A stretch of DNA of 8,045 nt, from assembly GCA_031281815.1 (NCBI GenBank), contig JAITEY010000194.1, forward strand, positions 1 through 8,045. Direction: 5' to 3'. Shown here piece after piece: positions 1 through 5,981 of the stretch. The notes beneath the pieces are model-generated. The model saw only the letters and a list, made by a program, of their open reading frames with translations, made no database searches and was not told the origin of the DNA. The first letter of the stretch is position 1. Each line of letters opens with the position of its first letter. Position numbers and translations under genes: made by a program. This DNA comes from Desulfovibrio sp. (GTDB lineage: Bacteria; Desulfobacterota; Desulfovibrionia; Desulfovibrionales; Desulfovibrionaceae).

Positions 1-817
1 CGCCGGCGGGGGTGACCATGCGCCAGGAGAGGAGGTTGTCTATGGTGGTGCCGTACTCGAAGCAGAGCGGCCCGCCGGCGTTTTCGGCAATGTTGCCGCC
101 GATGCTGGAGGCCGCTTTGGATGCCGGGTCCACGCTGAACAAAAAGCCGTATTCGGCGGCCTCGCGGTAGGCGTCAACAGTGACGGCCCCGGCCTGAAGG
201 CGGATGCAGCCCCGTTCGACGTCCACGGGGCCTATGCCGGTCATGCGCGCCGTGGAGAGAATCACGCAGCGCTTGCGGGCCGGTATGGCCCCGCCGGTCA
301 ACCCCGTGCCGCTGCCGCGCGGTACAAGGGCGAACTGCATCTCCGAGGCCAGACGGACCACGATGTTCACATGTTCGGCGTTCAGGGGGGTGACGACCAG
401 CAGAGGCAGTTCCAGGCGCAGGTCCGTGGCGTCGGTCGCGTTTTCGACCAGCGCCCTGCGTCTCGTGTCCACGCATTCCGGAGGCAGCAGAGCGCGCAGT
501 CGGCCGGCAACTTCCCGTCTGAAGGCCATGTCGCTTTCATGGGCGCTCCAGAACATGGTGATGCCTTCGCTGATGGAAGTGGCGTAATGGTGGGCAAGGG
601 CGCGCCGGGAACTTTCAAACCGCTCCTGTACGCTTTTTTTCACCGTGTCGGCGTCTATAAAGGGGTTGCAGCGCACCAGGAACAGTTCGCCGGCCAAGTC
701 CACAGCCAGCATACGCACGCTTTCAGGCCAGCCGGCAAATTCGCCCGCGCTTATGCGCAGCACGCGCGGCACCAGAGAGGGGGCATCGACGGATATATGC
801 GGACCTTTGGAAATCAC
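1..817 (-). CDS. GlcD/Dld-type FAD-linked oxidoreductase, N-terminal 272 residues (runs off left edge)
   Basis: Likely a flavin dehydrogenase of the D-lactate/glycolate dehydrogenase superfamily, which oxidises 2-hydroxy acids and passes electrons to Fe-S clusters or a membrane acceptor. The chosen start is GTG at 817, with AAGGAG five bases upstream (823..828). The frame stays open to position 1, so the C-terminal part is outside the window. Visible residues: an extension of about 135 residues (with WPESVRMLAVDLAGELFLVR near 30-49), then the PCMH-type FAD-binding fold with ATDATDLRLELPLLVVTP (127-144), the FAD pyrophosphate loop PRGSGTGLTGG (166-176) and DPASKAASSIGGNIAENAGG (230-249), which is the GlcD hallmark. 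The long extension suggests the very large FAD plus Fe-S fusion oxidoreductases of about 1,100-1,200 residues found in Desulfovibrio; that is inference, since the Fe-S part is not seen. It is the second gene of an operon behind the polyferredoxin. The substrate cannot be read from this part. Confidence 0.9.
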   Translation of the reverse strand, partial: MISKGPHISVDAPSLVPRVLRISAGEFAGWPESVRMLAVDLAGELFLVRCNPFIDADTVKKSVQERFESSRRALAHHYATSISEGITMFWSAHESDMAFRREVAGRLRALLPPECVDTRRRALVENATDATDLRLELPLLVVTPLNAEHVNIVVRLASEMQFALVPRGSGTGLTGGAIPARKRCVILSTARMTGIGPVDVERGCIRLQAGAVTVDAYREAAEYGFLFSVDPASKAASSIGGNIAENAGGPLCFEYGTTIDNLLSWRMVTPAG

Positions 818-835
818 TTACACTCCTTGATTTCT

Positions 836-2539
836 CTATTCCGGCGGCAGGAAGCCGGGAGGTAAATCGCCGTCGACGTCCGCGGGCGCGGTTTCCTCGT
901 TGCCGGCGCGCGGATTCAGACGCAGGCCCAGTTGTTCGGCGGTTTCCCTGTAGCTGCCGGAGGCGAGGCGCAGGGCGTTCAGCGGCTCCACGGTCACGGC
1001 GGGCACGCGGGTCACGCAGTAGTGTTCGCAGTAGCCGCAGCCGAAGCAGCGCGCGGGGTCCACTACCGGGGCCGGGATATTCGAGCCGGGAGACCGGACC
1101 AGGGTAATGGAAGCAAAGGGGCAGGTTTCCTCGCAGACAACGCAGCGTTTTTTTTCCGCCCAGGCCACGCAGCGGTTCCTGTCGACCGCCGCCGTGCCTG
1201 TTTTGGCCCGGTATTTTTCTTCGGTGAGGAGGGTGCGCACGGCGCCGGTGGGGCAGACGCGTCCGCAGGCGGTACAGTCAGGCTCACAGGGGCCGCGTCG
1301 GGGTACGAAGACGGGGCTGAACATGCCTTCAACGCCGGCTTGGAACCAAGCCGGCTGCAAGGCGTTGGTGGGGCAGATTTTCATGCATTCTCCGCAGCGG
1401 ATGCAGCGTCGTTGGAATTCCGTTTCCGGCAGGGCGCCCGGCGGACGCAGGAGATCCGCGGCCCAGAGGCTGCCGCGACCTGTTGTCGCGAGCAGGCTGC
1501 CTGAGCCGGAATACTGCAGGGCCGCGGCGGCGACGCCCGCCGTGCCCGCGCCGATGAACGCGCGGCGCGAGGGCAGGCCGGCACGCCCGCCTGCTTCGGC
1601 GCTACGCGCCCCCCCCCGTCCGGCAGGTGCCGGGCGGCGTCCCGCAGGCGGAAAGAAGGCGAAGGATACCGCCTTGCGCGGGCAGACATCCACGCAGGTC
1701 ATGCAGGTAAGGCATTCACTGTGTGCGGTTGAGCATCCCGTCGGAGGGATGGCTCCGCCGGGGCAGGCGCGCGCGCAGATGCCGCAGCCGCTGCATTCGT
1801 CCACAACGCGGCGCAGGGCGGGACGCAGTGAGGCTGCCCCGAGAATCGCGCCCGCGGGGCACAGGTAACGGCACCAGAAGCGCGGGATGCGCCGTTCGAG
1901 GAGGAACAGCGCGAGAAACAGGCCGGCGGTGAAATACATGCCGTCGAAGCGGCGCGGCTCGACGGCCAGGTAGAGCAGGGAGGTCAGTCCCAGGGAGTCG
2001 AAAAGCGGCCGGCCCGCATCCAGCCCCAGGCCGGCGGCAAGCAGCCCGAGAGGGTGCATGAGCAGCCCCCAGAAACGCGTAACAAGGGAGACGGGCGATC
2101 CCCAGTATACCGCATTGACGCCTGCGAGGGCGGCGGCCGTCATGCCCGCAAGCAGCAGGTATTTGACGGAGTGCGGCGGCGCAGGGGCAGGCGTCCTGTC
2201 GGTGCGTTTATCGGCGGCGCGGCCGGCGTGCCGTCCCGTGAGCAGGCGTCCGATGCAACGGCCGAGGTCGAGCGTTGCGCCCATGGGGCAGATATAGCCG
2301 CAGAACATGCGGCCCAGGAGAGGCGCGCAGACGATGAGCGCCGCGCCGGGCAGGAGCGCGGGCAACCAGGCGCGCGCGGCCGGCGGGATGAGCAGGGCGG
2401 CGAGAGGGTCCAGGCGCAGGTACAGGTCGGGGGGGACCAGGGGTGCCGTCTCCGTCCATACCGCGCTGCCGAGCAGATAGAGAAAAAAACCGAGGCTGCA
2501 CGCCTGAGTCAGGCGCTGCCGCAGTACCGCGCGTCGCAT
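836..2539 (-). CDS. NapH-NapG-like fused membrane polyferredoxin with internal twin-arginine motif
   Basis: Electron-transfer membrane protein, 567 residues. I chose ATG at 2539 because GGAGG (2546..2550) is six bases away; GTG at 2542 would leave only three. Positions below count from that GTG; subtract one for the ATG. The NapH-like half has about five hydrophobic segments (near 13-31, 61-80, 126-146, 155-175, 200-218), two CxxxCP loops (C81/C85 and C224/C228) and two 4Fe-4S motifs (C250/253/256/260 and C277/280/283/287). A Gly/Ala/Arg/Pro-rich linker (299-324) leads to SRRAFIGAG and a hydrophobic stretch like a Tat signal (325-345). The NapG/MauM-like half has four more clusters: C380/383/386/390, C419/423/426/430, C458/467/470/474 and C499/502/505/509. 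NapH and NapG are usually separate proteins carrying quinol-derived electrons. No ATG, GTG or TTG lies in frame in the linker, which supports one fused product. The partner is probably the downstream FAD oxidoreductase. Confidence 0.9.
   Translation of the reverse strand: MRRAVLRQRLTQACSLGFFLYLLGSAVWTETAPLVPPDLYLRLDPLAALLIPPAARAWLPALLPGAALIVCAPLLGRMFCGYICPMGATLDLGRCIGRLLTGRHAGRAADKRTDRTPAPAPPHSVKYLLLAGMTAAALAGVNAVYWGSPVSLVTRFWGLLMHPLGLLAAGLGLDAGRPLFDSLGLTSLLYLAVEPRRFDGMYFTAGLFLALFLLERRIPRFWCRYLCPAGAILGAASLRPALRRVVDECSGCGICARACPGGAIPPTGCSTAHSECLTCMTCVDVCPRKAVSFAFFPPAGRRPAPAGRGGARSAEAGGRAGLPSRRAFIGAGTAGVAAAALQYSGSGSLLATTGRGSLWAADLLRPPGALPETEFQRRCIRCGECMKICPTNALQPAWFQAGVEGMFSPVFVPRRGPCEPDCTACGRVCPTGAVRTLLTEEKYRAKTGTAAVDRNRCVAWAEKKRCVVCEETCPFASITLVRSPGSNIPAPVVDPARCFGCGYCEHYCVTRVPAVTVEPLNALRLASGSYRETAEQLGLRLNPRAGNEETAPADVDGDLPPGFLPPE
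1609..1617 (-). repeat. G9 homopolymer (coding strand) in the linker of the polyferredoxin gene
   Basis: The plus strand shows nine C in a row, so the coding strand reads GGA CGG GGG GGG GCG CGT AGC at residues 308-314 (GTG numbering). Reading the other frames by eye, gain of one G gives GCG then TAG almost at once. Loss of one G reads on to TGA at 1381..1383. Either way the NapH-like half is made and the NapG-like half with its Tat motif and four clusters is lost. Such tracts are known contingency loci in other bacteria; whether this one varies is unknown. Confidence 0.85.
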
Positions 2540-2954
2540 CACGTTCCTCCGTCGGGTCCGGGGCAGGGACTTGGCGATGTCTCGTCAACCATAATTTTTT
2601 TGATGATTGTTGCAGGATTGCCGGATAATTGTTGCTGAATTGTCGAATGATTGTTGCAGGATTGCCGGCGGGAAAGCAGGGTTTTACTCCGGTTCACGCC
2701 GCGTCGGGCGCCGCCGGGCCCTGCGTATTGCGCAGTGTTCGTGTTTGCGTTTCAACACTATCAAAGCCGCGCGAAATAATCCACAGGCGCGTCGCGGCCG
2801 TACCGGACGCGCTGTTTGCGTCCTTTGCATTTACCTGCTATGTCGTTCGATGCCGAAACAGGCGGACGCCGCCGGCCGGACCGAGGCCTTCCGGCCGGGG
2901 CTTGCCTCGCACAACCCTGAAAAAACAACGGCTGCCGCAGCCGGATGGACGACA
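2540..2954. other. Divergent intergenic region between redox operon and sensor kinase
   Basis: About 415 bases without a convincing gene. From the left it holds the polyferredoxin ribosome site (2546..2550), a T7 run (2595..2601), the 11-base-period array (2605..2667), a small dyad CTGCG-TATTG-CGCAG (2721..2735), and a weak promoter-like pair for the kinase (TTCAAC 2751..2756, 18 bases, AATAAT 2775..2780). The kinase frame is open through this region back to 2607. However, it crosses the array, whose 11/22-base period is not a multiple of three, and its translation shows no domain, so I treat it as a leader. I could not find a strong sigma-70 or sigma-54 promoter for the leftward operon; a TTGACG at about 2579..2584 (minus strand) has no -10 partner. 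Confidence 0.6.
2603..2668. repeat. Three tandem 22-bp repeats = six RATTGYYG cores at 11-bp period
   Basis: Units at 2603..2624 and 2647..2668 are identical over 22 bases; the middle unit 2625..2646 matches 17 of 22. Each unit splits into two 11-base halves sharing a core: GATTGTTG (2605), GATTGCCG (2616), AATTGTTG (2627), AATTGTCG (2638), GATTGTTG (2649), GATTGCCG (2660). The starts are exactly 11 bases apart, so every core falls on roughly the same face of the helix. Direct half-sites of about 11 bases are the binding pattern of OmpR/PhoB-type response regulators, which makes a regulator array the leading reading (inference). It lies 64-130 bases upstream of the leftward operon start and about 290 bases upstream of the kinase start. 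Confidence 0.88.
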
Positions 2955-5951
2955 ATGCCGGAAACTATCCGCCGGCGCTCTCTGCGCTTTCAAGTGCTGT
3001 TGTTGATATCGCTCATAACGGTAATTCTGGCGCTTGTTTTCTCCGCCGTGTTTTTTTACGCCCTGCCTTCCGTATTGAGCAGGGCGGAGAGCAGTTACAC
3101 GGCCAACATTGTGGAGGCGGTGCGCGGGAACTTCCAGGATACAGTGCAGAGGCTTGCCCTGACCTGTGACGACCTGGGCGCCTGGGACGCGCCGATGCGT
3201 TTCATTGCCGGCGAATATCCGGAGTTCATAGCCGAAAACTGGCCCAAGGGGTCGCCCGCACACGGCCACAACGCCGATATCATGCTTATCAAGGACGCGG
3301 CGGGGCGCACCGTCTATGCGGATTATTACGATGCCGACGCTGGGGAGAGCACGGAACCGGTCCAGGGTTTTGACGACGCGATCGGCCCTCCGGCCGAGGC
3401 ATGCCTTGCCGCGTACAACGACGACCCGGAAGCCGCGGAGGAACGACCCCTGCGGGAGCGTGTCCGGGCAGGCGTACTGTTCACGGACGCCGCCGTCTAT
3501 GCCGTTGCCGTCGCGCCCGTGCGCGTGCCGGGCGAAGGCGCGGCGAACGGGACGGCCGTTCTCGGCGTGAGTCTGAGCAGCAGCCGTCTGACCATGATTA
3601 CCCACCACAGCGCCGCTGAATTTGCCGTGACGAAACTCCCGACCGAAGCCCCGCGAAGCGACGGGGCAATCACCTTCCGCACCGACGGCGACATGTTGAT
3701 CGCCGACATACCCGGCGAAGATATTTTCGGGAACGGCATAAACCTGCACATGAGCGAGAAGCGCGATATTTACCGTGAAGGTCTCGCCGTGCTCAACAAC
3801 GCCCTGGCCGCCCTGATCCTGGCCGTCCTGCTGTTTGCCGCGGGCGTGTTCGTGATAGCCGACCGCTTCATTGTCCGCCCCATGGAACGCATGAACGAGG
3901 ATATCCTGTCCCTTGCGCCCGGCGAAAGCATGAACCCGGACCGCTACGCAGGGGATTGCAGAGAATTTGCAGGCATCTGCGCTTCCATCAACGACATGGT
4001 CAGGCAGATCAACCTCAGCGATACCGCTCTGGTGATGATGAACGGCGTCATGAACGGCCTGGACGACTATATTTACGTCTATGATCCGGACACGGAAGAA
4101 ATTCTTTTCGCCAACGACAAGATGAAAGAGGTGTTCGCGCTTGTGGAGGCCGGGGGGGGCACGGTCGACCCGCAAGGCCTGTACGCGCATTTCGCCGGTC
4201 CCAACGCGTCCTGTCCGGTGCGCAGGCCGGCGGGTGGGCGCGGGGCCGCCATCTGGGAGGCCGGAGACCCTGAGACGGGGCGGAGTTACCGGTATATGGC
4301 CGGGGTCGTCAAATGGACAGGCAAGCGCGAGGCCTGTTTCCAGCATGTGGCGGACATCACCGATCTCAAGCGCGGCGAAGCCGCCGAGGAACAACTGGTG
4401 CTCATGTCGGCCATTGTGGAAAATTCGCCGCAGTTCATCTCGTTGATCGCCTGTACGGGAGCTTTTCTGTTCATCAACAGGGACGGCGCCGCCTCCCTCG
4501 GCTACAAGGCGGACGAACTGGACAGGGGCAACTTCACGCAGCTGCTGGACAAGGAAAGCGCCGCCCTGTTCGTCGAGAGCATCATCCCCCGTATTTTCGC
4601 CGAAGTCAGCGCCGAATTCGAACTGACCGTGACCTGCAGGAACGGCGACACGCGCATCCTGTCCTTTTCCTCGTTTTCCCTGGAGTCCGGCAGCGGCGTG
4701 GTTGCGCTTATCGCCAAGGACATCACGGAGAGCCGCCTGCTGGAGATAGAACTGACGGCGGCCAAGGAGCAGGCCGAGCGCTCCAGCCGGGCCAAAGGCG
4801 ATTTTCTCTCGCGCATGAGCCACGAGATACGCACGCCCATGAACGCCAGCATCGGCATGACCGGCATTGCCAGAGGCTCGCGTGATGCGGAGAAGAAAGA
4901 GTATTGCCTGGAAAAAATCAGCGATGCCTCCACGCACCTGTTGGGCGTAATCAACGACATTCTGGACATCAGCAAGATTGAGGCCGGGAAATTTGAACTT
5001 TCGTACACGGATTTCGTCTTCAAGAAGATGCTGGAGCGCGTGAGGACGGTCGTTGCCTATAAGCTGGAAGAAAAGCATCAGGAGTTTATCGTCAACGTCG
5101 CGCCGGACGTCCCCTGTTCGGTGGTTTCGGATGAGCAGCGACTGGCCCAGGTCATTACCAATCTGCTGGGCAACGCCGTGAAATTCACGCCGGAAAACGG
5201 TCGGGTGACCCTTTCCATCAGCCTGTTGGACGAGAGCGACGAAGTCTGCACACTGCTGACGGAGGTATCCGACACGGGCATAGGCATTTCGCCGGAACAG
5301 CAAAGCAGGCTGTTCCAATCCTTTGAGCAGGCCGACAGCGGCACGGCGCGCCGTTTCGGCGGCACGGGCCTGGGTCTGGCCATTTCCAAAAGCATCGTAC
5401 AGATGATGGACGGCGACATCTGGGTGGAGTCGGAGGAAGGCAAGGGCGCGAAATTCGCCTTCACATTCCGGGCGGCTCGGGGCGAGCTGAGCGATGACGA
5501 CGCCTCGCGCGCATTGAACGGGGAGATTACAGGCGCCCCGCTCGGAGCCCTGCCGCGTTTTGAGGGCGTGCGCATCCTTCTGGCGGACGACGTGGCGGTC
5601 AACCGTGAAATAGCCGACGCCATGCTCGAGGCCGAGGGCGCCGTCGTCGATGACGCCGAAGACGGCCGGCGCGCCTACGAGATGTTCAAGGCCGACCCCG
5701 ACAGGTACGACCTCATCCTCATGGATATTCACATGCCGGAAATGGACGGTTACGAGGCCTCACGGCTGATCCGCGCCCTGGACATCCCCCGCGCCGCCGA
5801 CATCCCCATCATCGCCATGACGGCCGACGTGTTCCGCGAAGACATAGAACGCTGCAGGGAGGCGGGCATGGATGAGCATATCGGCAAGCCCATAGACGCC
5901 AAGCAGATGATTGCCAAGCTGGAGTCCGTCCTGCAGCGGAAAATCGTCTGA
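2955..5951 (+). CDS. Hybrid sensor histidine kinase, CHASE4-HAMP-like-PAS-PAS-HisKA-HATPase-REC
   Basis: Inner-membrane sensor kinase of 998 residues with an attached receiver. ATG at 2955 puts MPETIRRRSLRFQ directly before transmembrane helix 1 (about 12-40), but the ribosome site is weak; ATG at 2850 (35 residues longer) is the main alternative. A periplasmic CHASE4 domain follows, with TCDDLGAWD (70-78) and ADIMLIKDAAGRTVYADYYD (about 107-126). Next come helix 2 (about 280-301), a degenerate HAMP-like linker, PAS1 (about 359-475, with a lone Cys at C420) and PAS2 (about 481-595). HisKA has the H box MSHEIRTPMN with phospho-acceptor H623. The ATPase has an N box N736-N740, DTGIGI (773-778) and GGTGLGL (802-808). 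The receiver has acidic pair D878/D879, phospho-acceptor D924 in LMDIHMP, and K978. All catalytic residues are present. There is no HPt domain and no adjacent response regulator, so its relay partner is elsewhere. Its stop lies 30 bases before a glycosyltransferase. Confidence 0.93.
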   Translation: MPETIRRRSLRFQVLLLISLITVILALVFSAVFFYALPSVLSRAESSYTANIVEAVRGNFQDTVQRLALTCDDLGAWDAPMRFIAGEYPEFIAENWPKGSPAHGHNADIMLIKDAAGRTVYADYYDADAGESTEPVQGFDDAIGPPAEACLAAYNDDPEAAEERPLRERVRAGVLFTDAAVYAVAVAPVRVPGEGAANGTAVLGVSLSSSRLTMITHHSAAEFAVTKLPTEAPRSDGAITFRTDGDMLIADIPGEDIFGNGINLHMSEKRDIYREGLAVLNNALAALILAVLLFAAGVFVIADRFIVRPMERMNEDILSLAPGESMNPDRYAGDCREFAGICASINDMVRQINLSDTALVMMNGVMNGLDDYIYVYDPDTEEILFANDKMKEVFALVEAGGGTVDPQGLYAHFAGPNASCPVRRPAGGRGAAIWEAGDPETGRSYRYMAGVVKWTGKREACFQHVADITDLKRGEAAEEQLVLMSAIVENSPQFISLIACTGAFLFINRDGAASLGYKADELDRGNFTQLLDKESAALFVESIIPRIFAEVSAEFELTVTCRNGDTRILSFSSFSLESGSGVVALIAKDITESRLLEIELTAAKEQAERSSRAKGDFLSRMSHEIRTPMNASIGMTGIARGSRDAEKKEYCLEKISDASTHLLGVINDILDISKIEAGKFELSYTDFVFKKMLERVRTVVAYKLEEKHQEFIVNVAPDVPCSVVSDEQRLAQVITNLLGNAVKFTPENGRVTLSISLLDESDEVCTLLTEVSDTGIGISPEQQSRLFQSFEQADSGTARRFGGTGLGLAISKSIVQMMDGDIWVESEEGKGAKFAFTFRAARGELSDDDASRALNGEITGAPLGALPRFEGVRILLADDVAVNREIADAMLEAEGAVVDDAEDGRRAYEMFKADPDRYDLILMDIHMPEMDGYEASRLIRALDIPRAADIPIIAMTADVFREDIERCREAGMDEHIGKPIDAKQMIAKLESVLQRKIV
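4152..4159 (+). repeat. G8 homopolymer inside the PAS1 coding region of the hybrid kinase
   Basis: Eight G encode part of EAGGGT in PAS1 (GCC GGG GGG GGC ACG). Loss of one G leads to a stop at 4444..4446; gain of one G enters a frame that cannot pass the stop at 4883..4885. Both would remove the ATPase and receiver domains. The tract sits in a surface-loop-like stretch, so the amino acids themselves need not be constrained. Confidence 0.75.
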
Positions 5952-5969
5952 AGGGAGAGTCCGCCCGGT

Positions 5970-5973
5970 GGAG
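5970..5973 (+). promoter_or_regulatory. Ribosome binding site of the GT4 glycosyltransferase
   Basis: GGAG eight bases before ATG 5982, inside the 30-base gap after the kinase stop. It fixes the glycosyltransferase start. No terminator hairpin is visible in this gap, which supports co-transcription with the kinase. Confidence 0.6.
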
Positions 5974-5981
5974 AAACGCGG

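Noticed and set aside
371..865. Plus-strand open frame over the FAD oxidoreductase
   Set aside because: The minus-strand frame gives clear FAD-binding motifs. This one overlaps the junction of two minus-strand genes and has no family signature.
1381..1689. Separate small gene inside the polyferredoxin region (minus strand)
   Set aside because: It is the frame reached after loss of one G from the G9 tract. Alone it has no motif, and it lacks the conserved cysteines of the correct frame.
932..1868. Plus-strand open frames over the polyferredoxin gene
   Set aside because: They are Arg/Ala/Gly-rich mirror translations of the cysteine-motif gene on the other strand.
2579..2584. TTGACG on the minus strand as a -35 box for the redox operon
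   Set aside because: No acceptable -10 element lies 16-18 bases downstream, so I do not call a promoter.
2603..2668. CRISPR array or mobile-element ends
   Set aside because: The 22-bp units are tandem with no unique spacers, there is no cas gene, and there is no transposase or inverted terminal repeat nearby.
2607..2954. Kinase start extended to 2607, giving 1114 residues
   Set aside because: The extension runs through the 11/22-bp repeat, whose period is not a multiple of three, lacks any domain and has no good ribosome site.
2838..5732. Very long open frame (964 codons) antisense to the hybrid kinase
   Set aside because: The opposite strand carries an unbroken kinase with all catalytic motifs. 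The antisense translation shows no domain, and high-GC genes commonly leave one antisense frame free of stops.
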